Of a stretch of DNA of 64,000 nucleotides, positions 26,426 through 35,333 are shown piece after piece. The stretch is from NCBI GenBank assembly GCA_016875635.1, contig VGPD01000003.1, positions 29,896-93,895 on the forward strand, written 5' to 3'. The stretch is from Chloroflexota bacterium (GTDB lineage Bacteria; Chloroflexota; Dehalococcoidia; UBA2979). Every line of letters starts with the position of its first letter. Positions within the stretch are counted from its first letter, which is position 1. The notes beneath the pieces are model-generated. The model was not told where the DNA came from. It searched no databases and saw only the letters and a program-made list of their open reading frames with translations. Made by a program: the position numbers and the translations under genes.

Positions 26426-28015
26426 ATGCGGCTCCTCCGCGCCCCCCGGGCGCTCTACCCAGCGCTGTTCGTGCTCGCTGCCCTCCTCGGGGGGTGCGAT
26501 CGTGCCGCGGACGTCATTCCCGGCGGCGGGAAGCAGACACCGGCAGCCACGGCAACCGCTGGAAACATCACCGTCGGGCCCAGAGTGGGGCCGGGCCAGA
26601 CGGTCGCCGATGCGGCGGACAATGACCTCGCCAGGGCCGTCGTGCAAGTCATCCCGTCCACGGACGACGGAAAGCCGGTCCGCATGGGCACCGGAGTCGT
26701 CGTCGACTCCGCCCGGCGGCTCATCCTGACCTCCTACCCGGTCGTCCGCCCCTACCGGGCCGACGGCGGTCCGGCCTACACGAAGATCCGGCTCGCCACG
26801 AACCGCGAGGCCGGACGCGCTCCGCAGCCGGAATACGAGGCGGAACTGCTCGTCAGCGACCAGGCGACCGGATTGGCGATCCTCCGTGTCAGCCGTGCGC
26901 TGGACGGCGCGCCGAACTTTGATCTCCCCGCCGTCATTCCCGGCGACACCGCCGGCGTGACTCCCGGCACCGTCATCCGCCTCTTCGGCCACCCCGGCGA
27001 AGGCGCGGCGCAGAATACCCTCACGGTGCAGCGGGGCGCCGTGACCGGACAGCGAAGCGAAGCGGGGCAGACCAGCCGGCTGTGGCTGAAGACCGCCGCA
27101 CGCATGCCCTCCGGTGCGGCGGGTGGCCCGGTCTTCAATCAGGCGGGCGCCCTGATCGGCGTCATGCTGCAGGAGGTCCACAACCCGAAGGCACAGGTCG
27201 GCCAGATCCGCCCCTTCCACCGTGCCGAGAACCTCATTGACCAGGCACAGAAGGACACCGAGACGTTCCGGCAGATCGCCCCCCTCTATCTGGAGGGCAC
27301 CGGCGGAGGCGTCGCGCGCCCGATCGGGTCAGACGGCATCCGTGTCGGCAAGATCTCGTTCGCGCTCAGCGCCATCGACACGCCCGCCGGCCGCGACCTG
27401 TTTGACTACGAGCAGGCCTTCAAACCCGGCATCGCCGCGCTGTACTACGAATACACCGTGGAGGGTGTCCCGGACGGCACGGTTGTCGAGGAACGCTGGT
27501 TTCTCGACAACATCAAGCAGGACTCCGTCTCCTCCTCCATGGCGTGGAAGGGCGGCTCCTTCGGGATCGTAAACGACCGCATCGCTGTCCCCGGGGCGGG
27601 TGGCCTGCCCTCCGGGCGGTGGCGCGTCGAGGTCTGGAGCGGCAATGTGCTGCGGGCACGCGGTGTCGCCTACGTTGGCGGCCGCCCCGCCTCCGAACCG
27701 GCAGCCAAGAACTTCACCGCCGGATCGCTCGCTTCGCCGGACGGGACGCCCGCTGCCCCGCCGCAATCAGGGCAGTCGCAGGTGCTCGGATTCTTCGACT
27801 ACACAGGCATGGAGGGCGTCAGCCTGATCCAGTGGATCGCCTTCCGCAATAAACAGCGCGTCTACCAGTCGCCGCCGATCGCATGGGACGGTGGCGATGT
27901 CGGAAAGTTCTGGATCGGCGTCCGCCCGATCGATGGCGTCGCCTCCGGCTCGTGGGAGTTCGAAGTCCGCGCCGATGGCAAGATCATCGGCATGGTCCCC
28001 GCCCGCGTCCCCTGA
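26426..28015 (+). CDS. HtrA-like lipoprotein with degenerate (inactive) protease domain
   Basis: Lipoprotein signal with lipobox LLGGC at about 20-24. Residues 60-280 follow the S1C protease fold, but all three triad positions are altered: the His motif reads LTSYPVV, the Asp motif TGLAILRV and the Ser motif GAAGGPVF. No hydrolysis is expected. The C-terminal half (about 300-528) has two beta-rich segments that look alike in pattern: GKISFALSAIDT..YYEYTVEGVPDGTVVEERW and LGFFDYTGMEGVSLIQWIAF, each ending in W..EV. A ligand- or peptide-binding scaffold is likely. An active HtrA lies 1.1 kb away. Confidence 0.75.
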   Translation: MRLLRAPRALYPALFVLAALLGGCDRAADVIPGGGKQTPAATATAGNITVGPRVGPGQTVADAADNDLARAVVQVIPSTDDGKPVRMGTGVVVDSARRLILTSYPVVRPYRADGGPAYTKIRLATNREAGRAPQPEYEAELLVSDQATGLAILRVSRALDGAPNFDLPAVIPGDTAGVTPGTVIRLFGHPGEGAAQNTLTVQRGAVTGQRSEAGQTSRLWLKTAARMPSGAAGGPVFNQAGALIGVMLQEVHNPKAQVGQIRPFHRAENLIDQAQKDTETFRQIAPLYLEGTGGGVARPIGSDGIRVGKISFALSAIDTPAGRDLFDYEQAFKPGIAALYYEYTVEGVPDGTVVEERWFLDNIKQDSVSSSMAWKGGSFGIVNDRIAVPGAGGLPSGRWRVEVWSGNVLRARGVAYVGGRPASEPAAKNFTAGSLASPDGTPAAPPQSGQSQVLGFFDYTGMEGVSLIQWIAFRNKQRVYQSPPIAWDGGDVGKFWIGVRPIDGVASGSWEFEVRADGKIIGMVPARVP

Positions 28016-28027
28016 CCCGATCTCGCC

Positions 28028-29101
28028 CTATTTGATCTCGCCTCTCGTGTAGAGGCCATCGACCAGACGGCCGTCGAACGCCAGCGCCAAGTCCGGTGCC
28101 TTCGGCAGCACCTGGTACTTCACCAGCGTGTCCGCCAGCGCCTGCCACTGCTCCTTCGATGAGCGGCCAATGCCGTCGCCGCGCTGCGCCGCCTTCAGGT
28201 CTTCGTCCAGCAGGAACCGCTGCTGCGCGGCGTCCGCGCCCGGCGCGTACTTCAGGACCACCTGGACCGCCTCGTCCGGATGTGCCTGCGTCCACGCGAC
28301 GGCGCGCAGCGTGGCGCGCAGGTACCGCTCAACCAGCGCCGGCTCCTTCGTTAGCGTCTCCCGGTTGACCAGCGTCGTCAGTCCCAGCGTCGGCACCCCG
28401 AAGTCCGCGGGGTCGAGGACGTTGATCGCCACCCCCGCCCTCCGGACGGCGAACGGCTCGTTGTTCAGGAAGACCGGGTACACCTCCACTTGCTTCTCGA
28501 TGAACGCACGCACATCGAAGCCGACCGAGGCGAGCTTCACGTCGTCGCGCTTCAACCCCGCGCTCGCCAGCATGCCATCGAGTTCCGCCGGGACGACGCC
28601 TGACTTGAAGCCGATCGTGCGCCCCTTCAGGTCCTTCGGCGTCTTGATGCCGGAGTCCGCCCGCGCCACGTACCCCTGATCGCCGCGCTGCCCGTACAGC
28701 GCGACCGCCACGACCGGCAGGCCGTCGCTCGACCGCCGGAGCGCCTGCGCCGCGGTGCCCGTCGTGAACTGCACTGAACCCTCGAGCAGGAATTTCAGGT
28801 GCTCGTCCGCGCCGGACGAATGCCGGATCTCCACGTCCAGGTTTTCGTCCGCGAAGAACCCTTTCTCCTTCGCCACGTACGCCGCGACGAACGGCAGGTT
28901 CGCCTGCGGCCGGAACCCCGCCATGAACGTCACCTTCGCGGGCGCCGGCTTCGGCGTCGCGGTGCTGGTCGCCGTCGCCGATGTCGCGGCGGGCGCGGGC
29001 GGCGCCTCGTCGCCGCTGCAGGCGACAAGCGCCGTTGCCGCGATCGCGACGAGCAGCGTCGCGAGACGGGTGACAGGAGACGTGCGAAGGGCGAGCGACA
29101 T
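28028..29101 (-). CDS. ABC transporter substrate-binding lipoprotein (NMT1/THI5-like)
   Basis: Periplasmic-type binding protein tethered by a lipid: signal with lipobox LVACS at about 25. FMAGFRPQANLPFVAAYVAKEKGFFADENLDVEI is the NMT1/SsuA-like opening, followed by LKGRTIGFKSG. The family binds thiamine pyrimidine precursors, sulfonates, nitrate or riboflavin; the ligand is not clear here and no TPP riboswitch was seen. ATG chosen because GAGGTG precedes it. Last gene of ATPase-permease-SBP. Confidence 0.88.
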   Translation of the reverse strand: MSLALRTSPVTRLATLLVAIAATALVACSGDEAPPAPAATSATATSTATPKPAPAKVTFMAGFRPQANLPFVAAYVAKEKGFFADENLDVEIRHSSGADEHLKFLLEGSVQFTTGTAAQALRRSSDGLPVVAVALYGQRGDQGYVARADSGIKTPKDLKGRTIGFKSGVVPAELDGMLASAGLKRDDVKLASVGFDVRAFIEKQVEVYPVFLNNEPFAVRRAGVAINVLDPADFGVPTLGLTTLVNRETLTKEPALVERYLRATLRAVAWTQAHPDEAVQVVLKYAPGADAAQQRFLLDEDLKAAQRGDGIGRSSKEQWQALADTLVKYQVLPKAPDLALAFDGRLVDGLYTRGEIK

Positions 29102-29181
29102 CGGAGACACCTCGGCTAGTCGGGGCGTACATCCGCGAGTGACGCGGGCGCTGCACGCGAACGAGTGGAGGCGGGATCGCC

Positions 29182-29994
29182 TCAGGCGCCCGTCGACACG
29201 TGCCAGCCCAGCACGCGTCTCTCAACATAGCCAACCAGTCCGGTGAGCGAAACCCCCAGCGCCGCGAGCACGAACACGGCCGCGAACAGCGCCGGAGTGT
29301 CGAACGCCCCGTTCGCGATCAGGATCAACTGCCCCATGCCCGACGACCCCGAGAGGAATTCCGCCACCACCGCCCCCACCAGCGACAGCGGCACGCTGAT
29401 CCGCAACGCCGCGAACACGTACGGCAACGACGAGGGAAAGCGCAGCCGCCGGAACACCTCCCACCGGCTCGCCGCCAGCACGCGCAACGCGTCGAGCGCC
29501 TGCGGGTCGACCGAGCGCAGACCCACGGCCGCGTTCACCAGCATCGGGAAGAACGTGATCAACGCGGCGATCGCCACCTTCGGGCCGATCCCGAACCCGA
29601 ACCAGATCGCGAGCAGCGGATACAGGGCAACGATCGGCGTGACTTTCACCAGCAGCGCCGGCGGGTAGATCGCGCGCTCCAGCAATCGCGAGTGCGCCAT
29701 CAGCACCGCCAGGCCGAACGCGATCACGCTCGCCACCACCAGCCCGCCCACCGCCGCCGTCAGCGAGGTCGCCGCCGCCGATGTGTACCGGCCGGGCTCT
29801 TCCACCAGCGCGCGGAACACGTCGCTCGGCGGCGGAAGCAGGTATCCCTTCACGTCACGCAGACGGACATACGCCTCCCACAGCAGGAGGATCGCCGACA
29901 GCGCAACCACAGGAGGCAGCACCGTCGCAGCCAGCGGCGTCCGCGGCACGCCGATCTCGGACGCCGGGGACGTGGAAGAGGCCGGACCGTTCAC
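29182..29994 (-). CDS. ABC transporter permease
   Basis: BPD-type inner membrane permease with about six helices and an EAA-like loop, ALRVLAASRWEVFRRLRFPSS, that contacts the ATPase. 270 aa. GTG start overlaps the ATPase stop by 4 nt. The track's longer ORF runs back into the ATPase gene and was trimmed. Confidence 0.92.
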   Translation of the reverse strand: MNGPASSTSPASEIGVPRTPLAATVLPPVVALSAILLLWEAYVRLRDVKGYLLPPPSDVFRALVEEPGRYTSAAATSLTAAVGGLVVASVIAFGLAVLMAHSRLLERAIYPPALLVKVTPIVALYPLLAIWFGFGIGPKVAIAALITFFPMLVNAAVGLRSVDPQALDALRVLAASRWEVFRRLRFPSSLPYVFAALRISVPLSLVGAVVAEFLSGSSGMGQLILIANGAFDTPALFAAVFVLAALGVSLTGLVGYVERRVLGWHVSTGA

Positions 29995-30776
29995 GCCGCC
30001 CCCGCATCGCCCGACCGCAACGCGGCGCGTACCGCAGCGGCGGTCGCCGCGAACGCCGGCGTCGACTCCTGCGCCTCGCTGCGCGGCCGCGGCAACGGCA
30101 CATCGATGACCGCGCGGACGCGGCCGGGGCGGCCGCTCATCACGACCACCCGGTCCGAGAGCAACACCGCCTCCGCCACCGCGTGGGTGACGAACAGCAC
30201 CGCGATCCGCTCGTGCTCCCAGATCCATAGTAATTCCAGCCGCATCGCCTCGCGCGACAGTTCATCCAGCGCGCCGAACGGCTCGTCCATCAGCAGCAGC
30301 CGCGGACGGTGCACCAGCGCCCGCGCGAGCGCCACCCGCTGACGCATCCCTCCGGAGAGCGTGGCCGGACGGTACCGCGCGAACTCCGCGATCCCGACCT
30401 GGTCGAGCAGCGCCCGCACCCGTTCCGGATCGCCGGCGCGCACGACATCGAGCGGCAGCCGCACGTTCGCCTCGACGTCACGCCACGGCAACAGCCCCGG
30501 CTCCTGCGCGACGAGTCCGAGGGCGTGCGCGCGCTGCGCCTCCCCCGGCGTGCCGCCGAGGACGCTGACCTCACCGCCTTGTGACGGCAGCAGCCCCGCG
30601 ACCAGCCGCAGCAGCGTGCTTTTCCCGCAGCCGGACGGCCCCACGACCGAGACGAACTCCCCCGCCCCCACTTCGAGGTCGACCCCGTCGAGCGCCAGCA
30701 GCGTGCGACCATCCGCCCCCGCGTAGCGATGGGTCACGCCACGCACGGCGACCGCGGGGATGGGGCTTAGGGTCAC
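29991..30776 (-). CDS. ABC transporter ATP-binding protein
   Basis: Nitrate/sulfonate/taurine-type ATPase. Walker A GPSGCGKST, Q-loop VAQEPGLLPW, signature LSGGMRQRVALARAL, Walker B LLLMDEPFGALD, H-loop FVTHAVAEAVLL. 261 aa. GTG start with GGAAGG upstream. First gene of the transporter operon. Confidence 0.94.
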   Translation of the reverse strand: MTLSPIPAVAVRGVTHRYAGADGRTLLALDGVDLEVGAGEFVSVVGPSGCGKSTLLRLVAGLLPSQGGEVSVLGGTPGEAQRAHALGLVAQEPGLLPWRDVEANVRLPLDVVRAGDPERVRALLDQVGIAEFARYRPATLSGGMRQRVALARALVHRPRLLLMDEPFGALDELSREAMRLELLWIWEHERIAVLFVTHAVAEAVLLSDRVVVMSGRPGRVRAVIDVPLPRPRSEAQESTPAFAATAAAVRAALRSGDAGAA

Positions 30777-30862
30777 AGGGGCCTTCCGTGCGTCGCGCGC
30801 TACGATCCGCGACGTATGGATGATAGGTGCGCCTCCCGAAGGCGGCGCGAGACGGAGGCGGC

Positions 30863-31531
30863 ATGCCCCACACCATCGCCCTCGTGGGCGGCACCGGGCC
30901 GGAAGGCCGCGGCCTCGCCACGCGCTTTGCGCTCGCCGGCCATCGCGTCGTCATCGGCAGCCGAGACGCGACGCGCGGCGAGGCGGGCGCCGCCGAGGTG
31001 CTCGCCGGCCTCGGCAGCCGTCCCCATGCCGCGGTCAGCGGCGCGGATAACGCCACCGCGGTCTCCGGGGCCGACCTCGTTGTGGTCGTCGTGCCATACG
31101 CCGCGCACCGCGCCACTCTTGAGGGCCTGCGCGACGCCCTCGCCGGCAAGATCGTCATCGATGCCGTCGTGCCCGTCGTCTTCAACCGCGGCCCCCGCCC
31201 GGTCGATGTCCCGGACGGCTCCGCGACGGAGGAGGCCGCCGCGATCCTCGGCGGATCGCGCGTCGTCGGCGCGTTCCACAACCTCGCCGCCGAGGTGCTG
31301 CTCGATCCGGACGCCAGCGCCGGCGCGGACGTCTTCGTCACCGGCGCGGACGCCGAGGCGAAGCAGGCCGTGATCGCCCTCGCCGGCGAGATCGCCGGCG
31401 TGCGCGGCATCGATGCCGGGCCGCTACGCTTCTCCCGCTTCGTCGAGCAGATCACGATCCTGCTCATCGGGATCAACGGCCGCTACAAGGCACACACCGG
31501 GCTCCGCGTCGTCGGCCTCGACGCGCATTAA
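30863..31531 (+). CDS. npdG: NADPH-dependent F420 reductase
   Basis: Transfers hydride between NADPH and coenzyme F420, supplying F420H2 to enzymes such as the LLM oxidoreductase at 39965. Begins HTIALVGGTGPEGRGLATRFALAGH, then VIGSRD for NADPH; VVVVVPYAAH and VVGAFHNLAAEVL are typical of the family. 222 aa. The ATG with GGAGG upstream is preferred over the track's GTG 12 codons earlier. Followed after 37 nt by cofE. Confidence 0.92.
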   Translation: MPHTIALVGGTGPEGRGLATRFALAGHRVVIGSRDATRGEAGAAEVLAGLGSRPHAAVSGADNATAVSGADLVVVVVPYAAHRATLEGLRDALAGKIVIDAVVPVVFNRGPRPVDVPDGSATEEAAAILGGSRVVGAFHNLAAEVLLDPDASAGADVFVTGADAEAKQAVIALAGEIAGVRGIDAGPLRFSRFVEQITILLIGINGRYKAHTGLRVVGLDAH

Positions 31532-31568
31532 TCCGGAGCACGCAGCTTCGCGCAGGCAGGAGTCCAGC

Positions 31569-32327
31569 ATGGCGGTCCCAGAGTTCCGCGTGATCGGCGT
31601 CACCGGCATGCCGATGGTGCAGGCAGGCGATGATCTCGCCGCCCAGATCATCGACGCCGCCGCCGCCCAGGGCACACCACTCGCTGCGGGTGACGTCGTC
31701 GTCGTCACGCAGCGGATCGTCTCGAAGGCCGAGGGACGGGTGGTCCCCCTCGACACCTTCGAGCCCAGCCCATTCGCCCTCGGCTTCGCCACCCGCTGGG
31801 AGAAGGACCCGCGCGTCGTCGAGGCCGTCCTGCGCGAGTCCAAGCGCGTCATCCGCCAGGTCGGCCCCGTCTTCATCACCGAGACGCATCACGGGTTCAA
31901 GTGCGCCAACGCTGGCGTGGACGCCTCCAACGTCGGCGGCGAGGGCCTCGTCTGCCTCCTGCCCGTCGACCCCGACGCCTCCTGCCGTCGCATCCGCGAC
32001 GCCATCCGCGCCCGCGCCGGCATCGAGGTCGCCGTCGTGATGTCAGACACCTTCGGTCGCCCGTGGCGCCTCGGCCAGACCAACATCGCGATCGGCGTCG
32101 CCGGCATGCTCGCGATGCGCGACTACGTCGGCAAGACCGACCTCGACGGCCACGTCCTCCGCGTCACGATGATCTGCGACGCCGACGAGATCACCGGCGC
32201 CGCGGAGATGGTGATGGGCAAACTCGACGCCGTCCCCGTCGCCATCGTCCGCGGCTTCCCGTACCAGCCGGGCGAGGGCTCCGCGCAGGAGATCGTGCGC
32301 GAGCAGGCGTTGGACCTGTTCCCTTAG
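31569..32327 (+). CDS. cofE: Coenzyme F420-0:L-glutamate ligase
   Basis: Adds gamma-linked glutamates to F420-0 using GTP. Shows VVVVTQRIVSKAEGRVV, VFITETHHGFKCANAGVDASNV and VVMSDTFGRPWRLGQTNIAIGVAG, all CofE signatures. 252 aa, the single-domain form without the FMN domain of mycobacterial FbiB. Starts at MAVPEFRVIGV. Confidence 0.95.
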   Translation: MAVPEFRVIGVTGMPMVQAGDDLAAQIIDAAAAQGTPLAAGDVVVVTQRIVSKAEGRVVPLDTFEPSPFALGFATRWEKDPRVVEAVLRESKRVIRQVGPVFITETHHGFKCANAGVDASNVGGEGLVCLLPVDPDASCRRIRDAIRARAGIEVAVVMSDTFGRPWRLGQTNIAIGVAGMLAMRDYVGKTDLDGHVLRVTMICDADEITGAAEMVMGKLDAVPVAIVRGFPYQPGEGSAQEIVREQALDLFP

Positions 32328-32330
32328 CTC

Positions 32331-33575
32331 ATGACCGGCCCCGGCACCGCGCTCCCCCTCGACGCATCGAAGCGCCACGCGCTCGAGCGCAACCTGCGCA
32401 TGCTCCCCTGGTGGTGGGCCACGCGCTGGGTCTGGCTCGGCGAGGCGATCTGGGTCGTCTACCTCACCCGCGAGCGCGGCCTGACGCTGGGCGAGGTCCT
32501 GCTCTTCCAGGCCGTCTACTCCGCGGTGGTCATCGCCGGCGAGGTCCCCACCGGGATGATGGCCGACCGCTGGGGGCGCCGCCTCAGCGTCATCCTCGGC
32601 TCCGCCGTCGCGGTCGGCGCGATGGCGACCTTCGGCCTCGGCCACACGATCCCGATCCTGCTCGCCTCCTACGCGATGTTCTCGCTCGCGGACGCGTTCT
32701 TCTCCGGCGCTGACAGCGCAATCCTCTTCGACACGCTGAAGGCCCTCGACCGCGACGAGGAGTTCACACGCTGGCAGGCACGCGAGCTGGTCGTCGGCGG
32801 CGCATCCATGGCCCTCTACACTCTGGCGGGCTCCCTCATGGTGCGCTGGGTCCCGCTGGAGGTGCCGTTCCTCGCGTCCGCGCTGCTCTCCATCGCCGGG
32901 TTCGCCCTCGCCTTCGGGCTCGTCGACCCGCCACGCGAGGGTGCGCGGCACTCCTTCACCCGCATCGGCATCCATGCGGCGCGCCAGGTCATCGGCCGGC
33001 GCACGCTGCTCACCGCCGCGCTCCTCATGGCGCTGACCACCGCTACGATCCACACCATGGGGATCACCCAGCAGCCCGTCGCGCTCTCCTATGGCGTGCC
33101 GGTCTGGTCGCTCGGACTGTTCGTCGCCTCCCAACTCGCGTTCTCCGCCCTGAGCGCCGCCATCGCCGACCGCCTCGGGCGGCGCATCGGGCTCATCGCG
33201 ATCTTCCTGACCATGCCCCTCATCAGCGCGCTCGCCCTGCTCGGCGGCGCCACCGGCCTGATCTGGCTCTACCCGATCTTCATCCTCCCCTCACTCGGCT
33301 GGAACGTGCTCTGGCCCTACGTCTCCGACTACATCGCCCGGCGTGTCGAGGACAATGTCCGCGCGACTGCTCTCTCCGTCTCATCCGTCCTCGTGCACCT
33401 CACCTCGGTCGCACTCCTCCCGCTATGCGGCTTTGCCATCGACCGTCGCGGGCTGGACACCGGCCTCGTCATGACCGCCACCGGCCTCGCCGTCGCGGCA
33501 CTGCTCGTGTTCGCTGTCTGGTGGCGCGCCGGCGACCATGCCTCCGCCGCCACCGAGGCGTACCCTGTTCCCTAG
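32331..33575 (+). CDS. Major facilitator superfamily transporter
   Basis: About twelve hydrophobic helices in 414 aa. The loop between helices 2 and 3 carries GEVPTGMMADRWGRRLS, the MFS motif A, partly repeated mid-protein as IADRLGRRIG. The start is 3 nt after the cofE stop, so it is likely co-transcribed. Substrate unknown. Confidence 0.88.
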   Translation: MTGPGTALPLDASKRHALERNLRMLPWWWATRWVWLGEAIWVVYLTRERGLTLGEVLLFQAVYSAVVIAGEVPTGMMADRWGRRLSVILGSAVAVGAMATFGLGHTIPILLASYAMFSLADAFFSGADSAILFDTLKALDRDEEFTRWQARELVVGGASMALYTLAGSLMVRWVPLEVPFLASALLSIAGFALAFGLVDPPREGARHSFTRIGIHAARQVIGRRTLLTAALLMALTTATIHTMGITQQPVALSYGVPVWSLGLFVASQLAFSALSAAIADRLGRRIGLIAIFLTMPLISALALLGGATGLIWLYPIFILPSLGWNVLWPYVSDYIARRVEDNVRATALSVSSVLVHLTSVALLPLCGFAIDRRGLDTGLVMTATGLAVAALLVFAVWWRAGDHASAATEAYPVP

Positions 33576-33619
33576 CCGCCCCCCTGGCCACCGTCTCGAC
33601 GCCCTGCATGCGAGGCGCG

Positions 33620-33625
33620 TACGCT
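33620..33625 (+). promoter_or_regulatory. -10 box TACGCT, 7 nt before a start codon
   Basis: TACGCT placed for a leaderless transcript beginning at ATG 33633. Confidence 0.4.
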
Positions 33626-33632
33626 CATCCCG

Positions 33633-33902
33633 ATGGCTGAACACGAAGACGGAGACGAGGGAGAGCGCGAGACGCCGGTCACGCCACGCGAATTGCTGCG
33701 TGGCGCACTGGTGGACGGCGCCGACCCTCGGTTCCCGCGCTGGCTCCCTCTCCCCGGGGCCATCCTCGCGGCCGGCTGGGCGGGCTATCAGACAGCGTCG
33801 GTGGACGCGGGGTTCATCACCACGCTCCTCTGGCCCGGCGTCGCGATCTTCCTGCTCGTGACGGTCGCCGCCTGGTTCGGCTGGCAGCTGGAGATCGACT
33901 AG
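33633..33902 (+). CDS. Small two-helix membrane protein
   Basis: 89 aa. Acidic N-terminus, then two hydrophobic segments (about 40-57 and 60-83). No recognisable family. Lies 40 nt before holA and may be co-transcribed with it. Confidence 0.55.
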   Translation: MAEHEDGDEGERETPVTPRELLRGALVDGADPRFPRWLPLPGAILAAGWAGYQTASVDAGFITTLLWPGVAIFLLVTVAAWFGWQLEID

Positions 33903-33942
33903 CGCGCGACATCGATGTCGCCGCGCGCACGGGGAGACGCTG

Positions 33943-34986
33943 GTGCCGCTGCACATCATCTACGGCGACGACGAATTCACCGCGTCCGAGGCGCTCGCCG
34001 CGTTGAAGCGAGCGCTGGACAGGGATGGCTCGCTCGCCGCGAACACCACCGTGCTGGCCGCCCGCGGACTCACGCCCTCCACGCTGCTCCAGCACGCCGC
34101 CGCGCTCCCCTTCCTCGCGCCCGCCCGCCTCGTCGTCGTGGAGGGCCTCGTGACCTCGCTCGGCGGACGTCGAGGGGCGGCCGACACCTGGCAGCCGCTG
34201 CTCGACTTCGTCCCGCAGATGCCGGACAGCAACCACATCGTCCTCCTCGAACCGCCGCCGAAACCGGGCGACCGCGAGGTCGTCGGCACGCACGCGCTGG
34301 TGACCGCGCTCAAGCGGATGCCCAACGTGACGATCACCCACTGCGCCGCGCTCAAGCCGTGGCGTGGACGCGACGGCGGCACCAGCGAGGTCGAGGCGTG
34401 GACGGAACGCCGCGCGCGCGAACGCGGGGTCGCGATCGAGCGCGCCGGCGTCGCCCTCCTCGCCGACCTCGCCGGCACGAACCTGCGGCTGATCGCGACC
34501 GAGCTCGACAAACTCGCCGCCTATACCGGCGGCCGGCCAATCACGGCACGCGACGTCGAGACCATGACCCCGCTCGCGCGCGAGGAGAGCATGTTCGAAC
34601 TCGTGGACGCGGTCATCGAGGGACGCGCCGCGCAGGCGCTCGTCATGCTCCGCCGCGTGCTGGAAGAGACTTCGGAGACCCCGATCGCCGTGATGAACCG
34701 CGTCGCGCGTCAGGTCCGCAACCTCGTCCGCGCGACCGAGCTGATCGAGGCCCGCGCCAGCGAGCAGGCGATCGGCGAGGCGACCGGCGCGCGCGGCTTC
34801 CCGCTCACCAAGCTGCTGCTTCAAGCCCGCGCCACCTCGCGCCCCGCCGCCGAGGCCGCCCTCCGCGCCGTCGAGGCCGCCGACACCGAGGTCAAGACCG
34901 GCAAACGCACCGACGTCCTCGCCCTCGAGCTCCTCGTCGTCCACCTCGCCAGCATCGCCGCCCCCACCCGCACCGCCCGCCGCTAA
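33943..34986 (+). CDS. holA: DNA polymerase III, delta subunit
   Basis: Clamp-loader subunit that opens the beta clamp. The N-terminal degenerate AAA+ part begins LHIIYGDDEFTASEALAALKRAL; then ALPFLAPARLVVVEGL, LRLIATELDKLAAYTGGRPITARDVE, and MFELVDAVIEGRAAQALVMLRRVLEE of the collar region. 347 aa, GTG start. Confidence 0.92.
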   Translation: MPLHIIYGDDEFTASEALAALKRALDRDGSLAANTTVLAARGLTPSTLLQHAAALPFLAPARLVVVEGLVTSLGGRRGAADTWQPLLDFVPQMPDSNHIVLLEPPPKPGDREVVGTHALVTALKRMPNVTITHCAALKPWRGRDGGTSEVEAWTERRARERGVAIERAGVALLADLAGTNLRLIATELDKLAAYTGGRPITARDVETMTPLAREESMFELVDAVIEGRAAQALVMLRRVLEETSETPIAVMNRVARQVRNLVRATELIEARASEQAIGEATGARGFPLTKLLLQARATSRPAAEAALRAVEAADTEVKTGKRTDVLALELLVVHLASIAAPTRTARR

Positions 34987-35150
34987 CCGCGCGCACACCA
35001 GCCTCCTTCAATCACCTCGCCAGGGACGAGCGGGGCGATGCGCCCGTCGCAATACGACAGCGGTACGCATCTACAGCACGTCGAGGCACCACGTCGATAC
35101 CGCGCCCAACAACAACGAGAGATCAAACCCTGACCCGCCAGATCTGATCT

Positions 35151-35236
35151 CCCTCCCCCTCGCCCCTCGAGGGGGAGGGGGGCGGGGAGTGGGGTGATCC
35201 TCTTCTTCTCCAACCCCCTTCCCCGAGGGAAGGGGG
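35151..35236. repeat. Two-hairpin intergenic palindromic element
   Basis: In the 347-nt gap after holA. Hairpin 1: 12-bp arms CCCTCCCCCTCG/CGAGGGGGAGGG (35151-35162, 35168-35179). Hairpin 2: 10-bp arms CCCCCTTCCC/GGGAAGGGGG (35214-35223, 35227-35236). Similar flanks GGGGCGGGGAGTGGG and GGGGCAGGGGGATGGG follow each unit. It looks like a dispersed REP-type repeat, and could also end the convergent holA and oppD transcripts. The rest of the gap holds no gene I can see. Confidence 0.6.
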
Positions 35237-35333
35237 CAGGGGGATGGGCCGACCTTCGCGCAGCGAAGGCGGTACGAGTGCCCACATCGTTGATCGATAC
35301 TCGGGAAGCCGGCGCCAGGCGGCGCCGCCGGCG

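Noticed and set aside
30777-30862. TPP riboswitch near the NMT1/THI5-like ABC transporter
   Set aside because: No thi-box-like sequence (CUGAGA ... ACCUGAUCUGG) found upstream of the ATPase gene.
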